Shown here: positions 30,838-39,726 of the stretch, one piece after another
Layout: every line of letters begins with the position of its first letter
How positions within the stretch are numbered: the first letter of the stretch is position 1
DNA from: Azotimanducus sp965199815
Lineage (GTDB): Bacteria; Pseudomonadota; Gammaproteobacteria; Pseudomonadales; Azotimanducaceae
DNA length: 64,000 nt
Reading direction: 5' to 3'
Assembly: GCA_965199815.1 (NCBI GenBank)
Contig: CBDATE010000024.1
Location: forward strand, 186,001 to 250,000
The notes under the pieces: model-generated
Databases searched by the model: none
Seen by the model: the letters and a program-made list of their open reading frames with translations, nothing else
Told to the model about the DNA's origin: nothing
Position numbers and translations under genes: made by a program

Positions 30838-32280
30838 ATGAATGAACTTTTCGAGACCGCAGCAGACGAGTGTCTTGGCGGTACAGATCTGGATGTGGCG
30901 CGCTGCGAGGGCTTGCTCGGCACACTGATGGGGGCGGGCGTGGACCTTGGCGAGCTGTTCTTCCAACGCGAGAGACAACTCGGTTGGGTGCTCGAAGACG
31001 GCAAGATCAAGGAAGGCAGTTTTGCCGTCAGTGGGGGCGTGGGCGCGCGTGCCATGAGCGGAGAAAAGACCGGCTTTGCCTATGTTGACGAGATCGCCTC
31101 GGCATCCTTGCAGCCGGCCATCGCTGCCGCACGCGCCATTGTGCGCTCTGGCGATTCGCGTTCCGTAGCGGGGTTTGTACGCGAGTCAGGTGAGCCGATT
31201 CACGCCTTGACCGACCCCGTCACTGCCATGAGCAACGAGCAGCGGGTGGAACTTCTGAGACGGGTTGATGCGCTGGCGCGCAGTCTCGACCCGCGCATCA
31301 AGAAGGTCAATGTGGGGCTGTACGCCGTACATGAAGCTATTCTCGTGCTGTGTAGCGACGGCACCCTGAGCGCCGATGTGCGTCCGCTTGTGCGCATGAA
31401 TGTCAGTGTCATCGCCGAAAGGAATGGCCGCCGCGAGCGTGGCAGCGCGGGCGGTGGCGGGCGCAGGGACATGTCCTGGTTTGTCGAGGAAGACCGATGC
31501 GACCAACTGGCGCGGGAAGCAGTACGCCTCGCGCTGCTCAATCTCGATGCCGAGGATGCTCCCGCTGGCCCCATGCCGGTGGTGCTTGGGCCTGGTTGGC
31601 CAGGTGTCCTGTTGCACGAGGCGGTTGGTCACGGTCTCGAAGGCGATTTCAATCGCAAGGGGACTTCGGCCTTTTCTGGCTGTATCGGTACGCAGGTCGC
31701 CGCATCTGTCTGTACCGTTGTGGATGATGCCACCCTTGCGGACCGGCGCGGCTCGCTGCGAGTGGACGACGAGGGCACTCCCGGACAGCGCACGGTGCTG
31801 ATCGAAGACGGTGTACTCAAGGGCTACATGACGGACAAGCTCAATGCCAGGCTCATGCAGGCCGAATGCACCGGCAATGGCCGCCGGGAATCCTACGCGC
31901 ACCTTCCCATGCCGCGCATGACCAATACCTTCATGTTGCCGGGCGCACATGAGCCGGAGGAAATCCTGCACAGCGTCAAGCGTGGTCTGTATGCGGTGAG
32001 CTTTGGCGGTGGGCAGGTGGACATCACCTCGGGTCAGTTCGTGTTTTCGACGACCGAGGCGTGGATGGTTGAAGACGGCCGTCCGACCCATCCCGTGAAA
32101 GGCGCGACCATCATTGGCATGGGTTCGGAAGTGATGCAGCGCGTAAGCATGGTCGGCAATGATCTGGAGCTTGATGCCGGTATCGGTGTGTGCGGCAAGG
32201 AGGGGCAGTCGGTACCGGTGGGTGTCGGCCAGCCAACCCTGAAAGTTGATGAAATCATCGTCGGTGGCACTCGTGGCTGA
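30838..32280 (+). CDS. tldD: TldD metalloprotease subunit
   Basis: Catalytic subunit of the TldD/TldE heterodimeric metalloprotease, which trims unfolded leader peptides such as those of RiPP antibiotics. The 480 residues carry the zinc motif HEAVGHGLEGDFNRKG near residue 262, whose HExxxH is diagnostic, and the C-terminal VGVCGKEGQSVPVGVGQPT with the conserved Cys. It starts 3 bases after the yhdP stop. The partner pmbA overlaps its end. E. coli keeps the two genes apart; here they are adjacent. Confidence 0.96.
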   Translation: MNELFETAADECLGGTDLDVARCEGLLGTLMGAGVDLGELFFQRERQLGWVLEDGKIKEGSFAVSGGVGARAMSGEKTGFAYVDEIASASLQPAIAAARAIVRSGDSRSVAGFVRESGEPIHALTDPVTAMSNEQRVELLRRVDALARSLDPRIKKVNVGLYAVHEAILVLCSDGTLSADVRPLVRMNVSVIAERNGRRERGSAGGGGRRDMSWFVEEDRCDQLAREAVRLALLNLDAEDAPAGPMPVVLGPGWPGVLLHEAVGHGLEGDFNRKGTSAFSGCIGTQVAASVCTVVDDATLADRRGSLRVDDEGTPGQRTVLIEDGVLKGYMTDKLNARLMQAECTGNGRRESYAHLPMPRMTNTFMLPGAHEPEEILHSVKRGLYAVSFGGGQVDITSGQFVFSTTEAWMVEDGRPTHPVKGATIIGMGSEVMQRVSMVGNDLELDAGIGVCGKEGQSVPVGVGQPTLKVDEIIVGGTRG

Positions 32281-33661
32281 ACCTGGGACACCTGTCACCG
32301 CCCTGCACCAGTTGACCGCGCCCATGTGCGAGGCCAACGGCGACCTGGCCGAGCTCGCCGAACAGATCATGACAGCGTCCGCAAGGCTCGGGCTCGATGC
32401 GGCCGAAGTGGTCCTCTCGAAGGGTGCGGGGTACAGCGTTTCGGTGCGCCTCGGCGACATCGAGACCACGGCCTTTCACCAGGATGTGTCCTGTGGCATC
32501 ACGGTCTATACAAACCAGTGCAAGGGCTCGGCGAGCACTTCGGATGTGCGTGGCGCTTCGCTGCAGGCAACGCTCGAGGCCGCTCGCGATATAGCGCGCT
32601 ATGCACAGCCAGATGCCTGTCACGGACTCGCAGATGCGGCCCTGATGGCGACCGATTTTCCTGATCTGGATCTGGTCTGCCCGTGGCAACTGAGTCTTGA
32701 CGAAGCCGCCGGGTTGGCGCTGGCCTGCGAAGCAGCTGGCAGGGACCTTGATGCGCGCATCATCAATTCCGAGGGCGCGAGCCTGTCGAGCTACGGTGGT
32801 CGCAGTCTCTACGCCAATACCCATGGGTTTGTGGGAGAGGTCAGTGGCACCTCTCATTCCGTTGGTTGCGCACTGCTCGCCGAGGATGATGCCGGTATGC
32901 AACGCGATTACTGGTATAGCGTGGCGCGCCGCGCCGATGCTCTGGATTCGGTCGAGTCCGTCGGGCAGCGCGCGGCCGAGCGCTGCCTGGCCCGGCTTGG
33001 TGGCAGAACGCCCCCGACGGGTGCCTGCCCGGTGCTGTTTGAGTCCGAGGTGGCATCAAGCCTGCTGGGGTCTCTGGTCAGTGCCCTGTCTGGCGGGCTG
33101 CTCTATCGGCACGAATCCTTTCTCGAAGGCTCTCTGGGCGATACCCTCATGCCGCGCGGTCTGTCGCTTGTCGAGCGTCCTCGCTTGATGGGGGCCGCCG
33201 CCAGTGCCAATTTCGATGCCGAGGGGGTACGCACGAATGACAAGTCCATCATCAATCAAGGTCGGGTAGCGTCCTATCTCCTGTCGAGCTACTCGGCGCG
33301 CAGACTCGGCATGGAGTCCACCGGCAACGCTGGCGGTACGCACAACCTGATCCTCGAAGCCGATGCGTATCGGACACGCAAGGAACTGCTGGCCGACATG
33401 GGGCGCGGGCTGGTGGTGCGCGAGCTCATGGGTCAGGGGGTCAATCTGGTGAATGGCGACTACTCGCGTGGAGTATCCGGTTTCTGGGTGGAACAGGGCG
33501 AGATTGCCTATCCGGTGCACGAGGTGACCATTGCCGGCAACCTGCGCGACATGTTCGGTGCCGTACTGGCAGTTGGCGATGATGCCGACCCCAGGCGCCG
33601 GGTGCGTACCGGCTCGCTACTCATAGCATCCATGATGCTGGCCACGCCGGAATCCGCCTGA
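32273..33661 (+). CDS. pmbA: PmbA/TldE, non-catalytic partner of TldD
   Basis: About 462 residues of the TldE family, the partner that shapes the proteolytic cavity with TldD. It has the family segments EVVLSKGAGYSVSVRLGDIE near residue 45, IINSEGASLSSYGGRSLYAN near 160, SSYSARRLGMESTGNAGGTHN near 335 and the C-terminal AGNLRDMFGAVLAVGDDAD, and lacks an HExxxH motif. The start is uncertain: GTG at 32273 overlaps tldD, and ATG at 32324 is also possible. The 3' 960 bases of this gene are duplicated downstream at 33939-34898. Confidence 0.92.
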   Translation: MAEPGTPVTALHQLTAPMCEANGDLAELAEQIMTASARLGLDAAEVVLSKGAGYSVSVRLGDIETTAFHQDVSCGITVYTNQCKGSASTSDVRGASLQATLEAARDIARYAQPDACHGLADAALMATDFPDLDLVCPWQLSLDEAAGLALACEAAGRDLDARIINSEGASLSSYGGRSLYANTHGFVGEVSGTSHSVGCALLAEDDAGMQRDYWYSVARRADALDSVESVGQRAAERCLARLGGRTPPTGACPVLFESEVASSLLGSLVSALSGGLLYRHESFLEGSLGDTLMPRGLSLVERPRLMGAAASANFDAEGVRTNDKSIINQGRVASYLLSSYSARRLGMESTGNAGGTHNLILEADAYRTRKELLADMGRGLVVRELMGQGVNLVNGDYSRGVSGFWVEQGEIAYPVHEVTIAGNLRDMFGAVLAVGDDADPRRRVRTGSLLIASMMLATPESA

Positions 33662-33669
33662 TTCGATTG

Positions 33670-33891
33670 GTATGTTCTGATCAAGTCCATCCGTGGACTT
33701 GATCAGATTCGCAAATCAGAAGTACGCTACAGCGGGCACATCCGTGTGCCCGCCCCTTCGGACGGCTGCGCCGTGCATTTTTGCTGTCCTGCAAAAATGT
33801 GCTGATTTGCTCGCAAATTCAATGCCTTACAGCACTGAATCTGGCGGCACATCCGTGTGCCGCAATGGAAACTCTGTTATTCAGAGTTTCC
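33670..33891 (+). mobile_element. MITE-like hairpin element with one 71-bp unit
   Basis: A 222-bp copy in direct orientation containing every module once. The order is left terminal hairpin (AAGTCCA/TGGACTT), GATTCGCAAATCAG, one 71-bp unit, CTGATTTGCTCGC, hairpins GATTCAATGCC/AGCACTGAATC and GGCACA/TGTGCC, and the right hairpin. It is flanked by perfect 4-bp repeats ATTG at 33666-33669 and 33892-33895. The right hairpin's inner arm reads CAATGGAAACTCTG, extended to match the outside flank, whereas other copies have CACGGGAAACTCTG. Confidence 0.88.
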
Positions 33892-33948
33892 ATTGCCGGT
33901 CACGCATAGGCCAGGGCCGCCAGACCCAGGAATACGAAGAAGCCGCCG
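33892..33948 (-). pseudogene. Duplicated 3' end of mgtE
   Basis: About 57 bases matching 34916-34972, the last codons and stop of mgtE plus the flank, with one visible substitution. It ends at GAAGCCGCCG (33939-33948), which is also the joint to the duplicated pmbA segment. It marks the boundary of a tandem duplication. Confidence 0.85.
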
Positions 33949-34898
33949 GGTTGGCGCTGGCCTGCGAAGCAGCTGGCAGGGGCCTTGATGCGCGCATCAT
34001 CAATTCCGAGGGTGCGAGCCTGTCGAGCTACGGTGGTCGCAGTCTCTACGCCAATACCCACGGGTTTGTGGGAGAGGTCAGTGGCACCTCTCATTCCGTT
34101 GGTTGTGCACTGCTCGCCGAGGATGATGCCGGTATGCAACGCGATTACTGGTATAGCGTGGCGCGCCGCGCCGATGCTCCGGATTCGGTCGAGTCCGTCG
34201 GGCAGCGCGCGGCCGAGCGCTGCCTGGCCCGGCTTGGTGGCAGAACGCCCCCGACGGGTGCCTGCCCGGTGCTGTTTGAGTCCGAGGTGGCATCAAGCCT
34301 GCTGGGGTCTCTGGTCAGTGCCCTGTCTGGCGGGCTGCTCTATCGGCACGAATCCTTTCTCGAAGGCTCTCTGGGCGATACCCTCATGCCGCGCGGTCTG
34401 TCGCTTGTCGAGCGTCCTCGCTTGATGGGGGCCGCCGCCAGTGCCAATTTCGATGCCGAGGGGGTGCGCACGAATGACAAGTCCATCATCAATCAAGGTC
34501 GGGTAGCGTCCTATCTCCTGTCGAGCTACTCGGCGCGCAGACTCGGCATGGAGTCCACCGGCAACGCTGGCGGTACGCACAACCTGATCCTCGAAGCCGA
34601 TGCGTATCGGACACGCAAGGAACTGCTGGCCGACATGGGGCGCGGGCTGGTGGTGCGCGAGCTCATGGGTCAGGGGGTCAATCTGGTGAATGGCGACTAC
34701 TCGCGTGGAGTATCCGGTTTCTGGGTGGAACAGGGCGAGATTGCCTATCCGGTGCACGAGGTGACCATTGCCGGCAACCTGCGCGACATGTTCGGTGCCG
34801 TACTGGCAGTTGGCGATGATGCCGACCCCAGGCGCCGGGTGCGTACCGGCTCGCTACTCATGGCATCCATGATGCTGGCCACGCCGGAATCCGCCTGA
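33939..34898 (+). pseudogene. Truncated tandem duplicate of pmbA (3' two-thirds)
   Basis: Matches 32702-33661 at a constant offset of 1237 bases with only scattered substitutions and no visible indels, keeping the original stop. It lacks the first 140 or so residues of PmbA and has no start of its own. The frame is open upstream only through element sequence and the mgtE tail, giving a chimeric frame from about 33693. The encoded piece lacks the N-terminal domain and is unlikely to work with TldD. Confidence 0.88.
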
Positions 34899-34902
34899 TT
34901 CG

Positions 34903-34919
34903 ATTGCCGGTTTCCATTG
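34903..34919 (+). other. Probable element excision footprint
   Basis: In the second copy of the duplicated segment, the position occupied by the element in the first copy reads ATTG-CCGG-TTTCC-ATTG. The two ATTG correspond to the target duplication and TTTCC equals the element's last five bases, while the remaining 217 bases are gone and CCGG is new. This is best explained by loss of an element that was once there. Confidence 0.65.
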
Positions 34920-34923
34920 CCGG

Positions 34924-36270
34924 TCACGCATAGGCCAGGGTCGCCAGACCCAGGAATACGAAGAAGCCGCCGACATCGGTGACGGTGGTGAGGACGACAC
35001 CGCCGGCAATGGCCGGATCCAGCTTCATGGAGCGCAGTAGCGATGGCAGCAGGGTGCCGGCCATGGCGGCGATGAGCAGATTCGCGACCATGGCAACGCA
35101 GATCACCACTCCAAGCAGGACATCGGCGAATACCAGAGACGCACCGATACCGACCAGCAGCGCCAGCAGCAAGCCGTTGAGTGCGGCAACGATGAGCTCG
35201 CGATTCAGCAACCAGCCGAGATTGGCGGCGGACACCTGATCAAGTGCCATGGCGCGAATGACCAGCGTGAGCGTTTGCGTACCGGCGACGCCGCCCATGC
35301 TCGCGATGATGGGCATGAGCACGGCGAGCGCCACCACTTTCACGATGGCTTCTTCAAACAGGCTGATAACCATGGATGCCAGAATGGCCGTGAAGAGGTT
35401 GATGCTGAGCCAGATTGCGCGGCTACGCGTGGACTTCAGGATGGGCGCGAAGGTATCCTGATCGCCTTCGAGACCAGCGCGTCCCATGAAGGTTTCCTCG
35501 GCATCTTCGAGGATCACGTCAACCATGTCATCCACCGTCACACGACCGATCAGCCTGTGCGCCTCATCCACGACCGGTGCCGAGAGCAGGTCTTCACGCG
35601 CAAAAAGCCGTGCCAGCTCATCGTCCTGCATGTCCGCGGGAATGGCCGGGAAGTCGGATTCCATGACATCTGCGACGCGCGTATCCGAATGGTTGGTCAG
35701 GATTTGCGACACGCGCAGAATGCCTGTGTACTTGCCGGTACGACTCACCACGAACAGCTTGTCCGTCGTCTGCGGCACCTCCCCCCGACGTCTCAGATAG
35801 CGCAGTACGAGACCCAGGGAGTGGCGTCGCTCGACTGCGATGAGCTCGGTATCCATGAGGCCGCCAGCCGTATCCTCCGGGTAGGAGAGCACGGATTCAA
35901 CGCGCTGGCGATGGCCGGCATCAAGCGATGCCAGTACTTCTTCCTGAATGGCATCCGGCAGTTGCCGCAGTATGTCGGCGAAGTCATCCGTATCGAGTTC
36001 ATCACCGGCGGCTACCAGGCTGTCGGTATCCATGCATGCCAGGATTTCTTCCAGTACATCCTCGTGCAGATGCTGCAATGCCTGATGCGACACCTCCTCG
36101 CCAAGTAATCCCCAGACAATACCCCGCGCATCGGGCGGCAGGGATTCGAGCAGGTTGGCAGCTTCATGCGGGCGTACCGTGGCCAGCAGTCCGCTCAGGT
36201 TCTCGGCCTGGTCCTGATCGATGGAGCGAATGATCTCCTGCAGGCGGTGTGCAGACCTTTCGGAACTCAT
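34924..36270 (-). CDS. mgtE: Magnesium transporter MgtE
   Basis: Mg2+ channel/transporter of 448 residues with the standard layout. An N-terminal MgtE domain of helical repeats (residues 15-130, DTDDFADILRQLP) comes first. Two CBS domains follow (about 130-255, VMESDFPAIPADMQDDELAR and APVVDEAHRLIGRVTVDDM), then five membrane helices beginning SINLFTAILASMVISLFEEA, with the pore region VAGTQTLTLVIRAMALD. The cytosolic domains sense Mg2+ and gate the pore. It follows npr on the minus strand. Its last 50-odd bases are duplicated at 33892-33948. Confidence 0.96.
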   Translation of the reverse strand: MSSERSAHRLQEIIRSIDQDQAENLSGLLATVRPHEAANLLESLPPDARGIVWGLLGEEVSHQALQHLHEDVLEEILACMDTDSLVAAGDELDTDDFADILRQLPDAIQEEVLASLDAGHRQRVESVLSYPEDTAGGLMDTELIAVERRHSLGLVLRYLRRRGEVPQTTDKLFVVSRTGKYTGILRVSQILTNHSDTRVADVMESDFPAIPADMQDDELARLFAREDLLSAPVVDEAHRLIGRVTVDDMVDVILEDAEETFMGRAGLEGDQDTFAPILKSTRSRAIWLSINLFTAILASMVISLFEEAIVKVVALAVLMPIIASMGGVAGTQTLTLVIRAMALDQVSAANLGWLLNRELIVAALNGLLLALLVGIGASLVFADVLLGVVICVAMVANLLIAAMAGTLLPSLLRSMKLDPAIAGGVVLTTVTDVGGFFVFLGLATLAYA

Positions 36271-36304
36271 GCTCAGCCCTTGTCGGTTATTGCGACAACG
36301 CTAT

Positions 36305-36616
36305 TCAACCCGTGGCGTTGTCCGGATGTGTCCTGTCCTGATCGGGGGATTCCCCGAATTTTTGTTCAATGAGATCAATCAGGGCGGCAAGCGCCTGCTC
36401 GGCATCCGCACCCGTCGTTTCAATCTCCAGCATCACACCGCAGGTAGCTTCAAGCAGCAGCAGCGCCATGATGTTCTTGCCATCGACAGCTTGCGTACGA
36501 CCTTCGACCAGTACGCTGATGTCCGACTCGAATCGTTTTGCAATTTCCACAAACCTGGCGGAGGCGCGCGCGTGCAACCCCAGCTCGTTCGAGAGTGCAA
36601 TCTTCTGTGCTGCCAC
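36305..36616 (-). CDS. npr: HPr-like phosphocarrier of the nitrogen PTS (NPr)
   Basis: A 103-residue HPr-family protein that passes phosphate from EI-Ntr to EIIA-Ntr. The active-site His is in LGLHARASARF, and the regulatory-helix region reads VDGKNIMALLLLEATCG, both standard. The GTG start at 36616 begins one base after the ptsN stop; no other sensible start gives the family length. It has a roughly 12-residue C-terminal extension. rapZ, normally between ptsN and npr in gammaproteobacteria, is absent. Confidence 0.9.
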   Translation of the reverse strand: MAAQKIALSNELGLHARASARFVEIAKRFESDISVLVEGRTQAVDGKNIMALLLLEATCGVMLEIETTGADAEQALAALIDLIEQKFGESPDQDRTHPDNATG

Positions 36617-36617
36617 C

Positions 36618-37082
36618 TCAAGCGCACTCCAGCGTGAGGAGCAATTGATAGAGCGTATCGTCGCTCTCACACGCACGAAGGGCGCTGCGGTTTTCGGCTT
36701 CCCCGAGCACACGGGCACTCGCCGCCAGCAGGCCGAGATGATCTTCATGGGATTCCCGGGAAGCCACCAGAACCATCATCAGATCGACCGGCTCCCCGTC
36801 CGGAGCATCAAAGGCGATGGGCTCGTCAAGTTTGAGGAAGGCGCACAGGGGCGAATCAACAGCGCTTGCCCGGCAATGCGGAATGGCAGTGCCCGAGCCG
36901 AGACCTGTGCTGCCAAGATGCTCGCGTTCCATGAGTCTGGAGAACAGATGGTGTTCGATCACCGTTTCGCATTCTTCGGCGATCAGTTTTGCTGCGCCAC
37001 GCAGTACCTGCTTGCGCGTCCTGCCGGGGAAGTGGGCGCGCGTGAGCGGATGGCGAAGCGCCTGGTCGAGCATGATCGGCAT
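36618..37082 (-). CDS. ptsN: Nitrogen PTS EIIA component
   Basis: EIIA-Ntr, a regulatory phosphoacceptor that influences potassium transport and sigma-54-related physiology in other proteobacteria. The 154 residues contain the phosphorylated His in GSGTAIPHCRAS near residue 66 and the family segment VDLMMVLVASRESHEDHLGLLA. AGCGGAG lies just before the ATG at 37082; a second in-frame ATG is three codons later. It sits 13 bases after hpf and one base before npr. Confidence 0.94.
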   Translation of the reverse strand: MPIMLDQALRHPLTRAHFPGRTRKQVLRGAAKLIAEECETVIEHHLFSRLMEREHLGSTGLGSGTAIPHCRASAVDSPLCAFLKLDEPIAFDAPDGEPVDLMMVLVASRESHEDHLGLLAASARVLGEAENRSALRACESDDTLYQLLLTLECA

Positions 37083-37095
37083 GGCATGCTCCGCT

Positions 37096-37398
37096 TCAGT
37101 GCTTTCCTTGACGCCGACCTACACGCTTTTCCTTCTGCTTGAGTATCTGTCGGTCGATTTTGTCCACCAGCATATCAATGGCCGCGTACAGATCATTGCT
37201 TTGCGCGTCGGCGAATATTTCCCCGCCAAGACCATGCAGCGTGGCTTCAGCGCGCTGGTGATGCTTGTGTACGCTGATGATGACATGCACATTGGTGACA
37301 TGGTCATCGTGGCGTTCGATACGCGTGAATTTGGAGGTGATGTGATCCTTGATCGCATCGGTGATGTCGAGGTGAAGACCGGTGATACTCAGCTGCAT
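37096..37398 (-). CDS. hpf: Ribosome hibernation promoting factor
   Basis: Short-type HPF/YfiA protein of 100 residues that binds the 30S decoding region and promotes ribosome dimerisation in stationary phase. MQLSITGLHLDITDAIKDHI is the typical N-terminus, and NVHVIISVHKHHQRAEATLH and DLYAAIDMLVDKIDRQILK are the conserved strand and helix. A 14-codon upstream extension of the frame lacks similarity, so ATG at 37398 is used. Confidence 0.94.
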   Translation of the reverse strand: MQLSITGLHLDITDAIKDHITSKFTRIERHDDHVTNVHVIISVHKHHQRAEATLHGLGGEIFADAQSNDLYAAIDMLVDKIDRQILKQKEKRVGRRQGKH

Positions 37399-37513
37399 GG
37401 GATGATATGTGCGATGTTCAAGGCATTGCGCATTGTACACCTCGTCGCTGAAGTGGCATCTGCGTTGATGTGCAGCGGGCGCGACGAGCTGCGGATGCGC
37501 CCTGATGTTGACA

Positions 37514-38983
37514 CTACTCGCGCACCCGTCGCGCGCTCGACGACGGGATGTTCAGCGCTTCCCGGTACTTGGCGACGGTACGCCGGGCAACGCGAATACC
37601 CTCATCGGCGAGCACTTTCACGAGATTCGTATCGCTCAAGGGGTGCCTTGGGTTCTCTTCACTGACAAGCGTCCGGATACGCGCGCGTATGGCGACACTG
37701 GAGACTGTGTGGCCATCACGAGCAACGAGTGCTGGCGGAAAGAAGTATTTGAGCTCGAACATGCCGTGTGGCGTTTGCATGTATTTGCCGGAAGTGACGC
37801 GCGAGACCGTGGATTCATGCAGTCCGAGCACATCTGACACATCCTGCAGCACCATGGGGGCCATTGCCTCTGCCCCGCGCTCGAGGAAGCCTCGCTGGCG
37901 CGCGACGATTTCGCTCGCCACCCGCAGCAGGGTATCCCCGCGTCCCTTGAGACCCCTGAGAAACCACCGTGCCTCGCTGAGTCTGTCCTTGAGATACTGG
38001 TTGTCGTCACTCGTATCGCCACGCTTGATCATGCCGAGATAGATCGGGTTGATGCCGAGGCTCGGCCAGGCATCAGCATTGAGCTCCACGCGCCAGTGCC
38101 CCTGATGCTTGCGCACCACCACATCCGGCACCAGATAGGTATCGCGTACTTCGCGAATGCCGCGCCCGGGTCGTGGATCAAGTGCGCGAATCAATTCGAG
38201 CGCGGTAATAACGGCCGCCTCGCTGGCTTCGGTTGCCTCGGCGAGTTGCTCACTGTTGGCCTCGACGAGTAATGGCAGATGTTCGTTGACCAGCGTCAGG
38301 GCCAACTGGCGACAGGGCTGATTCGTGGGCAGGTCCTGAAGCTGGAGACGCAGGCATTCGCTCAGGTCTCGTGCGCCCACCCCCGCCGGGTCAAAACACT
38401 GCACGGCGGCGAGAACCTGCGCGGCGCGTGGTGCAGACACGGGCGGCGTTTCCAGTCCTTCGACAATCTGTGCGAGCGGTTCGGTGAGCCATCCATCGTC
38501 ATTGATTGAGTAAATGATTGCTCGCGCGATGCTGTGTTCCTGCTCCGCAATACGGCTGATTTCGAGCTGCCAGAGGAGATAATCCGTCAAACCGTGGATT
38601 TGTGTTTGTCCGGCGAGGCTGTCGAATTCCGGCCCCTGACTCGTCTGCCGCGGCGCGGCATCAAGCCAGGTATCTTCCCAGACGGTATCCACCGGCAGTT
38701 CCTGCGGCAGCGACTCCTGTTCCAGCGCTTCGGCAACCTCGATCTGATCGGGGGGCGCAGGAGCCTGTTCGTCATCATCCGCAGTTTCGGCTCGCTGAGG
38801 ATCCATACCCTCGGGATCATCCTCGATATCGGTCGCGAGTTCGAGGAGCGGATTCTTTTCCAGTGTCTGCCGAATCTCCTGGCGCAACTCCAGCGAGGAT
38901 ATCTGCAGCAGGCGCAGTGACTGCTGCAGTTCCGGGGTTATGGCGAGCTGCTGCCGCAGCTTCATGGACAGGGACTGACGCAT
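37514..38983 (-). CDS. rpoN: RNA polymerase sigma-54 factor
   Basis: Alternative sigma factor for -24/-12 promoters that need AAA+ activators. The 489 residues show region I (MRQSLSMKLRQQLAITPELQ, with the glutamine-rich LQQSLRLLQISSLELRQ), the acidic region II, the core-binding domain, the HTH around STVSRVTSGKYMQTP and the C-terminal RpoN box ARRTVAKYRE. It sits between lptB and hpf as in most gammaproteobacteria. Confidence 0.97.
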   Translation of the reverse strand: MRQSLSMKLRQQLAITPELQQSLRLLQISSLELRQEIRQTLEKNPLLELATDIEDDPEGMDPQRAETADDDEQAPAPPDQIEVAEALEQESLPQELPVDTVWEDTWLDAAPRQTSQGPEFDSLAGQTQIHGLTDYLLWQLEISRIAEQEHSIARAIIYSINDDGWLTEPLAQIVEGLETPPVSAPRAAQVLAAVQCFDPAGVGARDLSECLRLQLQDLPTNQPCRQLALTLVNEHLPLLVEANSEQLAEATEASEAAVITALELIRALDPRPGRGIREVRDTYLVPDVVVRKHQGHWRVELNADAWPSLGINPIYLGMIKRGDTSDDNQYLKDRLSEARWFLRGLKGRGDTLLRVASEIVARQRGFLERGAEAMAPMVLQDVSDVLGLHESTVSRVTSGKYMQTPHGMFELKYFFPPALVARDGHTVSSVAIRARIRTLVSEENPRHPLSDTNLVKVLADEGIRVARRTVAKYREALNIPSSSARRVRE

Positions 38984-39000
38984 TGGTTCGGCGGTTCTCC

Positions 39001-39726
39001 CTACATGGTGAAATCTTCACCGAGAAACACCGCCCGCACCTGCTCGTCGGCAAGAATACTGGCCGGCTCGCCTTCCGCGAGTCGCTTGCCGCCGCCGATG
39101 ATGAGCGCCCGGTCGCATGTCGAAAGTGTATCCCGTACATTGTGGTCGGTTATCACTATGCCGATCTGTCTTTGCTTGAGGTCGCCGATCAATCGCCTGA
39201 TCTGCGCGATTGAAATGGGATCGACTCCGGCAAAAGGCTCATCAAGCAGGATGAACTTCGGGTCACCTGCGAGCGCCCTGGCAATTTCCACCCGCCGACG
39301 CTCGCCCCCAGACAGCGAGCGACCCGACTGTGCGCGGATAGCACCGAGGTCGAACTCATCAATCAGGTGCTCTACCAGCTGGAGTCTTTCCGAGGCATCG
39401 AGCTCGGAGCGCAATTCGGCGATCGCCTCGATGTTCTCCTCGACACTCAAGTCGCGAAAAACGCTCGCTTCCTGCGGAAGGTATCCGAGCCCGTAGCGCG
39501 CACGCATGTGAATCGGTGCCAGGGTAACATCGCGTTCACCAATGAAGATGCTGCCCGTGTCGGGCCTCAGCAACCCCATCAACAGGTTGAAGCAGGTGGT
39601 CTTGCCGGCTCCATTTGGCCCCAGCAGTCCGAAAACCTCTCCCGGCTGCACACTGAAGGAGATGTCTTCGAGCGCTGCGGCACCGCTGAATTGTTTGCCC
39701 AGACTGACCGCTCGCAGCGCGCTCAT
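39001..39726 (-). CDS. lptB: LPS export ABC transporter ATP-binding protein LptB
   Basis: ATPase of the LptB2FGC complex that extracts LPS from the inner membrane. The 241 residues have Walker A GLLGPNGAGKTTC near residue 36, the signature LSGGERRRVEIARALA near 140 and Walker B FILLDEPFAGVDP. It overlaps lptA by 4 bases and precedes rpoN by 17 bases. Confidence 0.97.
   Translation of the reverse strand: MSALRAVSLGKQFSGAAALEDISFSVQPGEVFGLLGPNGAGKTTCFNLLMGLLRPDTGSIFIGERDVTLAPIHMRARYGLGYLPQEASVFRDLSVEENIEAIAELRSELDASERLQLVEHLIDEFDLGAIRAQSGRSLSGGERRRVEIARALAGDPKFILLDEPFAGVDPISIAQIRRLIGDLKQRQIGIVITDHNVRDTLSTCDRALIIGGGKRLAEGEPASILADEQVRAVFLGEDFTM

Noticed and set aside
33693..34898. A 401-codon fused gene made of element sequence plus PmbA
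   Set aside because: Its first third is element hairpins and reverse mgtE tail; the rest is a 5'-truncated duplicate of pmbA. There is no ribosome-binding site or plausible function.
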